The position numbers were made by a program, and so were the translations under genes. A stretch of 64,000 nucleotides of DNA from Fragilariopsis cylindrus CCMP1102 (Eukaryota > Bacillariophyta > Bacillariophyceae > Bacillariales > Bacillariaceae). The notes beneath the pieces are model-generated. The model made no database searches, was not told where the DNA came from, and saw only the letters and a program-made list of their open reading frames with translations. The stretch is from the NCBI GenBank assembly GCA_900095095.1, contig FMBT01000292.1, forward strand, positions 496,001 to 560,000, given 5' to 3'. Positions 42,741 to 52,937 of the stretch are shown piece after piece; within the stretch, counting starts at the first letter, position 1; the number at the start of each line of letters is the position of its first letter.

Positions 42741-44599
42741 ATGAGTGAGAATAAATTGTTGTTAGGGAAGAGTTCACTTCATGTTATTGTTGTTGTACTT
42801 GGGGATTTGGGTAGGTCTCCACGGATGCAGTATCATGCAAGTTCTTTACTCAAAGAAGGACATACGGTTTCACTCGTGGGATACACTGGAGAGAAATTAA
42901 TTACTGAATTACAGGATAATACAGAGGATAGACTACATGTCATTCGATTTTCTGTTCCATCACCAGATATTTTCAAAAAAGTCCTTCCGATTTATTTGAT
43001 CTGGAGAATTCTAAGTCTTTGTCTCTATCTACTCTATGCTCTAATGGTATCTGTACCAAATGAATCTATCAAATCCAGCACGAAACGACGCGTTGATTGT
43101 GTCTTAGTTCAAAACCCACCAGCAATGCCGCTTCTTTTCGTTGTTCATATATATTGTATCCTCACATCGATCATCAAGGGATACAGACCAGCATTTATTA
43201 TCGATTGGCACAATCTGGTAAGCAGCAGTGTTATATTATATGTTTTTTTAAATTTCTTTTTTCACGTATTTTATAGACGTTTATAATGGAATTATCTAAA
43301 AGATTGTCTCACTCTTATTATTAATTTTGCTGACTGTTTATTATTCGCAAAACAAACTACTGAATGTTGACGATGGGATATCCCAGGGATACACAAGTGA
43401 GTAGGTGTATGATTATGTCGCAGTAAACGTACTATCATAAAGGAAGCTCAATTCATTGTACTAATCAAATAACATTTCATCTCTTTTTTATTTAAATACA
43501 GTGCTATCTAATAGTAGTCCAATTTTCTCAAAAATAGCTAAGCTCTACGAACAAATCATGGCACCGTTGGCAAACTCTCATTTGTGTGTAACCGATGCAA
43601 TGAAAACATTTATCCAGAAAGAATTTGGTGTAAGCGATCGAAAAATACATGTTTTGCATGATTGTCCTCCCTCGATGTTTAAAACTCAGACCTCGAAAGA
43701 AAATCATAGATTATTGACTAAGATTCACGGGAAACTCTGTGCTAGGTATGTGATGAATCAATGCAATTGATATCTTATTATTTTTTATTTCTATTATTAT
43801 ATATTTTTAAGTTAATTCTATCATTACTGAATGAATCGAATCCTCCCTTACGCTCATTGATTATTATTACTTTCATTATTGCTCAAAAAAAAGTTGCCCA
43901 CGGTCGTGGTATCAACATTTAGATCCATCCACACAGACTCTTTTTACAGAAAAAATATCTAATTCTACAACGAATGGTGCAGATAAATACAGCCCTCGAC
44001 TAAATCGTCCTGCACTGGTCACTAGCTCTACGTCATGGACGACTGACGAAGATTTTGGAATATTGTTGGACGCCCTAGTTCGACTGGACGTAAGAATATC
44101 GGAGTTGAAGTCATCCTTAAAAGTTGTAGTTATCGTGACTGGGAAAGGGCCTCAAAAGGGATTTTATCAGAAAGAAATATCAATACTCAAGTTAAAAAAT
44201 ATCGCGATACAAACAATCTGGCTTGAACCTGCTGACTATCCACGATTGCTTGCTTGTGCTGATCTCGGGGTGTCCCTACACACATCTACATCAGGAATTG
44301 ATCTTCCCATGAAAATTTTAGATCTTTTTGGTTGTGAAGTACCAGTATGTGCCTATAATTTTCCTTCCCTCCCGGAACTGGTAAAAGATGATGTGAATGG
44401 TCGAATATTTGAGTCCGCTTCTGACTTACACGAACAGTTACTCATTCTGTTGAGTCCACTCGATACATATCCTGGATGTTGGCCACCACATGGTTTTGGT
44501 GATCTTGCTAGATACAGTCGAAAACTATTGGGACGGAAGAGATGGGATGGGAACTGGAAAGAAAATGCTTTACCTGCAATACAATCGGTATGCCGTTGA
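42741..44599 (+). CDS. ALG1: ALG1 chitobiosyldiphosphodolichol beta-mannosyltransferase
   Basis: Proposed exons: 42741-43217, 43387-43396 (10 bases), 43502-43745 and 43894-44599, 478 aa. The enzyme adds the first mannose to the lipid-linked N-glycan precursor on the cytosolic ER face. Motifs: VVVLGDLGRSPRMQYHA near the start, a membrane segment (VLPIYLIWRILSLCLYLLYAL), VLVQNPPAMP, then IIDWHNLGYTML (formed only with the micro-exon), ANSHLCVTDAMKTF, TSSTSWTTDEDFGILLDAL, VTGKGPQKGFY, IWLEPADYPRLLACADLGVSLHTSTSGIDLPMKI (given here in parts: SLHTSTSG, DLPMKILDLFG) and VPVCAYNFPSLPELV. These are the ALG1 GT33 signatures and the length matches (~450-465 aa). An alternative 94-base second exon from 43303 is open but inserts ~28 hydrophobic residues into the WHN-GYT motif. 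Confidence 0.88.
43387..43396 (+). other. ALG1: 10-base micro-exon of ALG1
   Basis: Flanked by an acceptor (ATATCCCAG) and a donor (GTGAGT), GGATACACAA supplies Gly-Tyr-Thr plus the first base of the next codon. It keeps the frame (phase 0 in, phase 1 out) and rebuilds the conserved WHN-x-GYT motif. Confidence 0.7.
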
Positions 44600-45095
44600 T
44601 AACTTCACAGCAATACTAGAAGTAGAGATATAATGATCACAGTTGACCTACCACTCCTTATCTACTATATTTTTTGTCGTCGTTGAAAAGTTGTCGTTTA
44701 ATTGTTATTCAGTTGAGCCAAACAATGGCCTAAACTTTCCATATGTTTGAGAAGCATTCGTATGATCTGATTTGGAGATATCAAACTCTATAATTATCTT
44801 AACTGTGCTGTAAAAATATTAGAGATGTAGACTGTACCTGTTCAATATTACGATAAATACATCATATTTTCCAAGATACGTACATGTCGATTCGTGATTT
44901 AATCGCTCACTTCAGAATACAAAGAACAACAGTTTTAATGTGTGTGTGTACAGTACGACGTATTGAAGAAATTCAAAAAATTTATATTTAAAGAATTAAT
45001 ATACTAAGTTACCGGTAACGTTGCGCGGCACGCTGTTATATATTGTTTAACTGCATGGACCTGGTAGCTAGAATAAGTTATCATCGTCGTACATT
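44600..45095. other. Intergenic region between ALG1 and histidine phosphatase genes
   Basis: AT-rich, same-strand spacer with no gene or clear structure; it should hold the ALG1 3' end and the next promoter. Confidence 0.35.
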
Positions 45096-46001
45096 ATGTA
45101 CTTTAAGCGCCCAAAAGCAGTCCATAGTTCTCTTAGACTACCTTTGAGACTGTTGGTTATCTTACTATTTATAATCATGTGTCCTCAGGATGCTAACGCG
45201 AACTCATTAACTTCCGTTCGCACTAAAAAGACTGTTTACTTAATTCGGCATGCTGAATCCGAAGAAAATCGAAGAATAGCAGCCTTCAGTAGAAGTTTTC
45301 AAAGTTTGAAGAAATTTACCCTTCCAAAATCTTCCGATGTCTTATCTTCGACCGAATTGTTGAATGTACCAGCTCAAGTAGATTCGAATGTTAGTGGAAT
45401 TGGCGCCAACCAAATATCTCACATGGGAGAAAAACTCAGGAAAGAAAAGTTCGTCGAGTCGAATAGGATTAGTCTAGTTGTTCATTCGCCTTTATTACGG
45501 GCTCGTCAAACTAGCGAGGGAATGCTTAACTGTATGGCTGGTTCGTCATCCGATGATGAAGAAATAAAGGCCAGTACCGTCTCAAGAGTAATACAGACGG
45601 ATTTACTATTAGAAAAGACACTATCAGAATGGACACCGATGTATTACAATGGATTCATTAAAAGAATTAGAAATTTTGAAGCTTGGCTAGGAGAACAGCC
45701 AGAAGAAACGATTGCTCTTGTTGGTCATTCACAATTTTTTAAGGCTATGCTTGGGGTACAATTTAAGTTTGACAATTGCGAAGTCTGGAAGGTCGATTTT
45801 GAAGAGACGACAACAATACCTGGTACATCTGATGATGATGCCAGTAAAGTTAATCAATCTGCGGGAAATGAAAAGCATTCTTCGTCATGCAAAGATACCA
45901 CCTTATCATTGCCATCATGCTGGTCTAACCTTGAAAAAGTGCACGCCTGTGAGATCAAAAGCTCACCAAAAACTTTGTGTGAATTAAATAATACGATTTA
46001 A
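45096..46001 (+). CDS. Histidine phosphatase superfamily protein with N-terminal signal/anchor
   Basis: Single exon, 301 aa. A hydrophobic segment at residues ~15-29 (LPLRLLVILLFIIMC) followed by DANANS looks like a signal peptide or anchor. The phosphoglycerate-mutase-like core is complete: YLIRHAESEENR at 48-59 (nucleophilic His 52), SPLLRARQTSEGM, a LSEW acid segment near 172-175, and LVGHSQFFKAM with the second His near 211. The C-terminal ~60 residues are Ser/Thr-rich. The spacing suggests a small, general phosphatase rather than a glycolytic mutase; the substrate is unknown. Unlike the FBPase-2 domain at 23489-25644, the catalytic residues are kept here. Confidence 0.78.
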   Translation: MYFKRPKAVHSSLRLPLRLLVILLFIIMCPQDANANSLTSVRTKKTVYLIRHAESEENRRIAAFSRSFQSLKKFTLPKSSDVLSSTELLNVPAQVDSNVSGIGANQISHMGEKLRKEKFVESNRISLVVHSPLLRARQTSEGMLNCMAGSSSDDEEIKASTVSRVIQTDLLLEKTLSEWTPMYYNGFIKRIRNFEAWLGEQPEETIALVGHSQFFKAMLGVQFKFDNCEVWKVDFEETTTIPGTSDDDASKVNQSAGNEKHSSSCKDTTLSLPSCWSNLEKVHACEIKSSPKTLCELNNTI

Positions 46002-46908
46002 AATTATGAAGATGGATTGTTTGCGTGATAGTGAAGAGTGCGTGGTCATTCGTTAATCAGCCGATGCAAATTTCAAATATATTATAAGATAAAAGAACCA
46101 TGGGTAACGCCAATTTTTGTAATGGAACTTCCACACACTCCATGGTAAGATACCAACCCAAGAAGCTAGGTGATCTTTAAGTGGCTTTACAATATACGAG
46201 AAGTACTAATTATGCATGTACCAAATAAATTTAGTACGAGGTTGATTGAGTCATGCAGATTTTATAATGAATGAATCAATCCATCATTTGAAGATTTTCT
46301 AATGATTTGTCTACCAACAGATTTAGTTGGAGTTTGAGTCAAAACAAATGATAACAATAGATCCAACTTATTGAAAAAATATATCCTTGGCATTCATTCT
46401 CTGATAAGCTTCTGTTTCATCAACATTTTTACTGTGTGATTTGTACATAATAGAAAAGGATTTATTCTCTTTCATCGTGTACCAGTTACTTATCCTGAGT
46501 TCTGTTTTATACAGATGTTATATGTAACATGCAAATGTTTATATTGTTATATACAGTAGATGTACTGTATTATTATTTGCTTCAGTAAACTCAAACAAGA
46601 AATAAGCATAGCATATGCCCTGTATCGTGACTGGATCTCCAGTCACGGACTCAAAGCTTCCGGGTTGTTTAGTGTTTATTGTTTGCGAATATAATTTTTC
46701 TTGAAGAGCTCGTTTGTTTGAAAAAAAGAACGTCCTTCAAAAAGCAACGCACCCTATAAATTTGTATGAGTACTGAGTACCGCGTATGGACAATAACAGG
46801 CCCAACGTAATGACAGTTAACATTAACACGAAACACTCAACATAAATCAATACAACATAAATCTAAAAAAGAGTTCACAACACAATTTAAACTCCCACCC
46901 ATTTTAAG
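46002..46908. other. Intergenic region with a 22-base palindrome
   Basis: About 900 AT-rich bases. The only distinct element is the palindrome at 46626-46647. No reading frame of note. The end should carry the promoter and leader of the gene at 46909. Confidence 0.4.
46626..46647. repeat. Near-perfect 22-base palindrome
   Basis: CGTGACTGGA (46626-46635) and TCCAGTCACG (46638-46647) are exact reverse complements separated by TC. It could be a binding site or, with so short a loop, a cruciform rather than an RNA hairpin. Confidence 0.6.
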
Positions 46909-49900
46909 ATGGATAACGAAATTAACAATACTAACAATGACATTAACCCTTCAGGTAATGTGAATAATCTTATGAGAAGAGAATCGCTGGGGGGTATGGT
47001 GAGTTCTCTAATAGCGCACTTGTATAAATTAATTGTTGGGTGAGAGTGTGCGATCTTATTGTTGTGCTATATCTTTGTACGTACAATTGTACGGTTTAGT
47101 GGAACAAAACAATTATTTAGGGATAGTAATAAATAAAGTTAAGATTTGTTTAAGTCTCATCCTTCCTTATTTCTTCCACATCGAACGGTATTATTTTCTT
47201 ATGAATATCAATTGACTTAGGTGAACGCATTAGGGGAAGGTTTGTTCGGACAACGTCGATATAGTGGCTTTGATATGGATGCGTCGGGACGAGGAAGTGC
47301 GATGCGGCGTGGATCCGGTATGGATTCTGTCGTTGATGCTGCCATTCTAAATCTTGCCAATCGTCGTCTCTCAATGATGGGTGGAGGATCGGGTATGCAA
47401 ATACCTAACGATTTAGCTCTCGCATCTATGAATATGAATCCCATGAACACCAGCATGAATAACATGAATAATATGAATCCCATGACGAATAATATGAACG
47501 TGGGAAATATGGGAAATCTCGGTAATCTCGGTAATCTTGGAAATCTCACTAATCTTGGTAATCTTGGCAATCTTGGCAATCTTGGCAATCTTGGCAATCT
47601 TGGCAATCTTGGCAATCTTGGCAACCTTGGCAACCTTGGCAATCTTGGCAACCTTGGCAACCTTGGCAACCTATCAAGCAGTAACGCGCTGGGGGGTATT
47701 ATGAGTGCAATGTCAGATAATCAGGCGTCGGCAACAGCTGCGATAAACGGCCTCGATTCTGACGATACGAATACAGCAAACACAAATAATGAACGTCAAC
47801 AACATTTACAAGATCAACGATTGGAATTGCAAAGAAGACAAAAAGAGCTCGAATTTCAGAGACAACAACTTTTGAATGCAATGGAAGAGAGACGTCAAGC
47901 TATGCAACAGATGCAACAGTCGATGCAGCAGCAAGGAGAACCTGGTGGTGGTTCTCAACAAGCCGGGCGAAGTGATTCTTTGCTCGGGAATATTGTCGGT
48001 GGCTTCAACAATGCTACTGCTGTTGCTGCTGAAGCTTCTAATTCTCCCGCACCATCAGCCGGATCAAACTTTTTTATATGCAAATTCTGCAACTCCAAGG
48101 CGTATTCTAGTGCCAGAGAAGCCCTTGCATGTGAAAACGCTTGTCGGTTAAAGCTAGAAAACACATGGCGTCGCAATAGTATGGTACACGATGATAGACG
48201 TGGAAGTTTGGACTTACTCGGTGCTTTGGCTGCTAGTGCTGATCCAAGTAGCAGTACACCGGAATTGTCCCAACGTGGTACGAGTAATAATCTTGATGAA
48301 TCAAATAATGGTTCATTCCCATCAATTACGGCCCGCTCTTCTGGAATTTTTACAATCATGGACAGACCCATTGCTTTAGGGTTACCGGATGATAAGGATT
48401 GGTTGACACCTCTCCATTGCTTTGTGCGTCTACATTGCGTAGAAGTCTTCACGGCAACAAATGCTGATGTTGCAATACCGACCAAGGGGAAGAGAAAGCA
48501 AATTCAAGTCGGACAAGTAGGAATTCGATGCCCTCATTGTCACCACCCTGATACTGGACTCAAGTCCAGGGAACGAGGAAGTGTTTATTATCCAACTAGG
48601 TAAGCAATGACTTTTGGAATATATCATACTGACTGTCAAAAGAAGAAAAAAAAATCAAAAAGTGTTCATTATTCTGGTGTAATTGTTCGAGAAAGAATTC
48701 TCACTTGTCTACTCGTCGTCGTCGTCGTCGTCCTCCTATGATATTACTCTATCTCTTTCCCACTCCAAAAAATCATGTATATAAAGTGTCGCGTCCATCT
48801 ATAATGCCACGATGAACTTGTTACAACGTCACTTGCACAATTGTTCTTCGGTCAAACCCGATATTATGAAACAATATGAAACGCTCAAATCTGACGATGC
48901 TCGCAGTGGCACTTCCAAGAAATACTGGGCCGAATCTGCTCTATCTCTTGGTTTAATCGACACTCCGAACGGAATACGGTATTCAGATTCGGAGCCACCA
49001 CCTCTTCCTAGTCTAACTTCACAGCAAAAATCTAGTGACAACTACAGTGCATCCCGCGGAAGCGATGATGTTTTTTTCAACTCGTCCAGTAATGCTCTTA
49101 CTAAACTGTCGCAACAGCAGGGAGGTCAGTCAGAACACGGAGAAGGTTTTGGAGATCCTTCTGCAAAGATGGAAATGGGGTATGGGGCCACGAAGGACTA
49201 CAAAACAATAGCAGGTTCCGCACCAGATGCTGCTCCCGAGATTAGGGAAGAAGATAATGCATTGGAAAATATCCAAGATACTGAGCAATCACTTGCTAAC
49301 TCTGCTCCCTTGGTGACTCCCGAAGATGAAAAGGTTGCTACTCAGTTTTCCTTTTATCTTCTTGGTCAGATGCAAATGTGTGTATTTACTGAGGCCGATC
49401 GTCTTGGAAAGCGTAAAGGTTTACCACCTGGATTTCCAGGTTTGGCCTGTCGTCATTGCTTTGGAGGGTATGGTTCAGGCCGTTTCTTCCCATCTAGTAT
49501 CAAAACCCTATCAGACACGTCTAAAACTTTGAATGTCCTTTACAATCACATGATGCGTTGCCGAAAATGTCCAATGGAGGTGCGTGAAACTTTAGAGAAG
49601 CTCCGCAAGGTACACGACGAACAACGTGCCAAAATGAAGTTCGGTAGCCAGAAGGCATTCTTCGCCCGCATTTGGGATCGACTTCATCATAATGATCCCA
49701 CTGTTGACGCTAAGAAGAGGAAGTTCCAGCAGCCGAACAAAAAGAAGAAGGCGCCACCACCTCCTCCTCCTCCTCCTGTAGTCGCACCCAATTTTCACCC
49801 AACTGCTGCACACTTTCAACGTCAGGAAACATACTTGGATGCTGCTAACGCATTTACAGGGGGAGCTAATGCATTTACAGGGGGGCTTGGGGGACTTTCG

Positions 49901-50077
49901 GTAGCTGGGCTTGCAGCAAATGGATTTGCTGGTTTGCTTCAAGGAAATAATGCGTTGCTTCAAGGAAACAATACATTCAGTAATTCTTCAACAACACAAT
50001 ACACCGGTAACTCAGATGGAAACAAGCGCCTGAAAATGAATAACAACTTATCACGTTCTCATCAATCTTCTATGTAA
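46909..50077 (+). CDS. Diatom-family protein with duplicated Cys/His module and NLG repeat
   Basis: Three exons: 46909-46998, 47221-48599 and 48787-50077, 919 aa. Joins: GGTATG|GTGAGT...GACTTAG|GTGAAC (phase 0) and CCAACTAG|GTAAGC...TATAAAG|TGTCGC (phase 2), which restores YYPTSVASIYNATMNLLQRH. After Met/Asn-rich sequence comes a ~19-copy Asn-Leu-Gly repeat (47503-47673), a Gln-rich coiled coil (RRQKELEFQRQQLLNAMEER) and a CKFC...C putative zinc knuckle (FFICKFCNSKAY). Two related modules follow. Module 1: LTPLHCFVRLHCVEVFTA ... GIRCPHC ... YYPTS ... NLLQRHLHNC. Module 2: VATQFSFYLLGQMQMCVFTE ... GLACRHC ... FFPSS ... VLYNHMMRCRKC. Each ends with a Cys/His set suited to metal binding. The family is common in diatoms but I know of no assigned function; nuclear or nucleic-acid binding is a guess. 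The C-terminus is Pro/Asn/Gly-rich. Confidence 0.75.
47503..47673 (+). repeat. Tandem 9-base repeat coding Asn-Leu-Gly
   Basis: About 19 copies of AATCTTGGC-like units in frame. The middle copies are nearly identical and the edge copies carry silent changes (AACCTT, GGT, GGA), a pattern of recent expansion and homogenisation. Confidence 0.9.
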
Positions 50078-50425
50078 TATTTCTGACTGTGATTCTATAT
50101 ATATATATATATATGTATATCCGTTGTGTGATATCTTTATGATTCCAACCATGCAGCAAATACAAGATCGATAACAATAAAGCGGCTTGTTTGTATTTGG
50201 AGGCTTAACAACAAATTGTGAAAGTGAAAAGTTGCATCTTGTAGATAAGCTTTAGAACCAATTTATGACTAGTATTCGACTTATGTTTATTAATAGTTCT
50301 TTATTAACAGCAAAATCTTTTTTTATCTCTATTACTTGGCAGTGGAAAAAATATGCGATTCCATTTATTAATAGAAATATATAGAATACTACCGGATAAC
50401 CATTCCCCTTAACCGCTTAGTTAGA
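50078..50425. other. Convergent intergenic region with (TA)n
   Basis: A TA dinucleotide run lies at about 50096-50114. Otherwise AT-rich 3' flanks of the two converging genes. Confidence 0.45.
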
Positions 50426-52537
50426 TTAGCTAGAACTACTATGTACGCTGTTCATCTTTTTTTGATCTCGACTTTTGAATTTATCAATAAGTTCTTGTTT
50501 TTGGTTTTTGGTCAAATAATTCCCTCCATCTAGATGGCCAACAAAAAACATTCCAGAATGATCGTCAAGTAAGAAACAACCAAAACGAGAGTGCCCTTCT
50601 CTCAAACCAAGGCGTTCCACCGTCCTCTTTATAACAGGACTGAGCTTATCTTCCACGAATCCTCCTTGGACAACCATTTTATATTGAGGATCAAATATAA
50701 AATCACGATAATGTTTTGTTTCGCAAATATGGATATTATCATACCAGAAAAAAGTTGGAGTTAAGGAAAGTTGACACTTATTCTTTGGGACTTTAGATGA
50801 TTTTATCCATTCTATATGGTCAAGGTATTGTTGACTCTTATAGTATTTTTTGATAGAAATATCTTCCCGAAGCTTTCTTCCTTCGGTACCGTACTTGTCA
50901 GCGTCTAAGGTCAACTCGGGAGGTCGAATTACACAATCCAGCATTTCTTCTGAATATGATCTACCGTATTGGCCAATAAAGATGTCACGGTACAAGAGAT
51001 TACTTCGCATACTCATTCCAACATATTTGATTCTTGAATTATGCCACATTGCCATTATCGTTTCCTTCAATGGGGTCGGTCGCATGAATGTTCGGTCGTG
51101 TTGAATGACAATAACATAAGGAGTTGTTACTAATTCTTGCAGGGCGTGTTTCAATGCAAAACCATACCCTTGTCGGACGTCAAGCTCGTACACAGAAGTG
51201 TTACAAAAGGGTGATAGTATGGAATTTTCTGTCGATGCTGTTGTAACATCATGTTCTTTACATAGTCGTTTCAAAGCTTGTTTGAAGTCGTTATAATTTG
51301 TAAATTGGTCATCGTTAACAATCCCATTTCGCATACTTTGTTTATGATTTGTGTGTTTCTTTGTAGTGGTTCCGTTCCGTTGTCGACAACCATCACAGAC
51401 AATGACTTTCCGACACTTGTAGGCGAAATCGTCACCACAAAATAGGAAAGTGTTGAAGACATTTTCCAAAAGTGATGTTGAGGGATTCGATTTGATGGGA
51501 GATGTTGTAACAATTATTGTTAAAAGATCTTTCAGTTTTGGCATCGTTGTAGATCGCCGTCGAAGCTCCTCCTCTTTGTTCTGTATAGTTGGCACGAAAC
51601 CAAAATCGGGGTTGGTAGGGACAGTAGACTTAATCAACTTTTTTGATACGCCATAGAATTTGAGTAGCACAATTTGACTATCTCTATCTTGGTTCTGTTC
51701 TGTCGATAAAATTGTGTCATCTACGGTTGGTGCTGTTTTAACAATCCGATGTCGCCATTTAAACAGAAAATCTCGACGTTTGACTACAAGAGTAGATTTG
51801 GGGAGGATCATCATTGTACTGTGATTTTTTTCCCAACGATTTCCCTCTCCACACCCTCCTTTTGGTCGATTTGTATTCTGAATAAGAGATACAGTTAATG
51901 GCACGCATGCCACATAGCAGTCACACTTAGTTCCTGTTCCTGTTGCTTTTGTCGTCGTCGTTTTCGTCGTCGAGTAGCAGCACTCAGAACACGTTCCGGC
52001 GGTTTCAAAGACTGTGGCTTGTAACTTAGATTGATTTAAATGCAGCGATAGTTGAGAATAACTATATTCTTCGACTATAACTTGTTTGATTGGATTTTTA
52101 CCAGATTTGTCTGCCACTTTTCTGATTCGGTCTACCACTAATTGTAGGGTCTCTGGTAATATGATTTTTTCTGTATTTTTATCGGCATCGGCATCGTCAT
52201 CGTCATGATCATCATCATCATCATCAGCATCATCATCATCATCATAATCATCATCATAATCGACGTCGTCCGTCAGTGAAAATCGAAGCACCCTTTTTCT
52301 TGACTCAAAACCTTCCCAAATAAATTTATGACTATAAGTAGAATATACTTCATCTAATATGTCTTTAGATTCTTTCTTCGTCACAAAATTAGGAAACAAT
52401 TCGAGATCTTGTGAAGGCAATGTCACAAAAGGATTTGTTACATATATGGATGGCCCATCGCCGTCACCATCACATGGCGGAATTGCACAGAACGAATTGA
52501 TGACGTCTTCGTCTTGCTGAGTTTTGTGTGCAATCAT
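50426..52537 (-). CDS. Fusion: degenerate AlkB-like domain + glycosyltransferase
   Basis: Single exon, 703 aa. Residues ~35-290 follow the AlkB 2-oxoglutarate oxygenase layout: LELFPNFVTKKESKDIL, an aromatic/Arg segment (FIWEGFESRKRVLRF), an acidic insert at 90-120, LPETLQLVVDRIRKVA, QVIVEEYSYSQLSLHLNQ, YVACVPLTVSLI and ILPKSTLVVKRRDFLFKWRHRI. The iron-binding HxD appears as His166-Leu-Asn168, the second His (263) is kept, and the terminal RxxLTFR is not seen (QIVLLKFYG), so catalysis is doubtful. From ~330 on is a GT-A-like glycosyltransferase: LTIIVTTSPIKSNPSTSLL, CRKVIVCDGCRQ, ELDVRQGYGFALKHAL, TPYVIVIQHDRTFMRP (putative acidic HDR in place of DxD) and VGMSMRSNLLY. No signal peptide is seen. 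I infer a cytosolic or loosely associated glycosyltransferase whose AlkB-like part is structural. Acceptor unknown. Confidence 0.65.
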   Translation of the reverse strand: MIAHKTQQDEDVINSFCAIPPCDGDGDGPSIYVTNPFVTLPSQDLELFPNFVTKKESKDILDEVYSTYSHKFIWEGFESRKRVLRFSLTDDVDYDDDYDDDDDADDDDDDHDDDDADADKNTEKIILPETLQLVVDRIRKVADKSGKNPIKQVIVEEYSYSQLSLHLNQSKLQATVFETAGTCSECCYSTTKTTTTKATGTGTKCDCYVACVPLTVSLIQNTNRPKGGCGEGNRWEKNHSTMMILPKSTLVVKRRDFLFKWRHRIVKTAPTVDDTILSTEQNQDRDSQIVLLKFYGVSKKLIKSTVPTNPDFGFVPTIQNKEEELRRRSTTMPKLKDLLTIIVTTSPIKSNPSTSLLENVFNTFLFCGDDFAYKCRKVIVCDGCRQRNGTTTKKHTNHKQSMRNGIVNDDQFTNYNDFKQALKRLCKEHDVTTASTENSILSPFCNTSVYELDVRQGYGFALKHALQELVTTPYVIVIQHDRTFMRPTPLKETIMAMWHNSRIKYVGMSMRSNLLYRDIFIGQYGRSYSEEMLDCVIRPPELTLDADKYGTEGRKLREDISIKKYYKSQQYLDHIEWIKSSKVPKNKCQLSLTPTFFWYDNIHICETKHYRDFIFDPQYKMVVQGGFVEDKLSPVIKRTVERLGLREGHSRFGCFLLDDHSGMFFVGHLDGGNYLTKNQKQELIDKFKSRDQKKMNSVHSSSS

Positions 52538-52937
52538 CTTTCAAAAGGATAATCTGTCGTAATAGTAGGTGATTGAATGCGAAAACCATTTGGAATGTAG
52601 AGTGAGTAAATTCATTAAATTTAAAATTTTCATATTATGAAATGTGAAATGTGACTGCTAGCTGCAGTCTGCAGGCTGTCCGTCCCGTCTTAATTTTACT
52701 AAGCAATCTATTGTATGTTATAAACATACGAACATACATAGCTATAATATGATACTTTCGTGGAAGTTTTGTACACATCGCAGATCGATATCATGCTCAT
52801 GACAAAATCTCTTCCGTTTGAAATTTGAATTTTCTACAGAAAACAACACATATATTACACCAACCAAGGTATCGAGTATAAAAGTCAAATGTATCTCTCA
52901 AGACTGCATGTTCAGTAGTGCACAGAAAGATTAAATC
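52538..52937. other. Divergent intergenic region (AlkB-GT / VPS13)
   Basis: 400 bases shared by two divergent starts; a TATA-like box toward VPS13 is listed separately. A CTGCAG-containing short repeat (gctagctgcagtctgcaggctg) lies at about 52658-52679. Confidence 0.4.
52877..52884 (+). promoter_or_regulatory. TATA-like box upstream of VPS13
   Basis: TATAAAAG lies 61 bases before the VPS13 start codon, a sensible distance for a core promoter with a short leader. It is based on motif and position only. Confidence 0.4.

Noticed and set aside
43303-43386. Longer second exon for ALG1 starting after CTAAAAG
   Set aside because: It is open and in frame but would insert ~28 hydrophobic residues between WHN and GYT, breaking a strongly conserved motif that the 10-base exon restores.
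47217-47669. Minus-strand frame with Arg-Leu-Pro repeats
   Set aside because: It is the antisense shadow of the NLG-coding repeat; the plus strand has family motifs and splice sites, the minus strand none.
47503-47673. Regular short repeats considered as a CRISPR array
   Set aside because: The unit is nine bases, in frame and without spacers; it is a coding tandem repeat.
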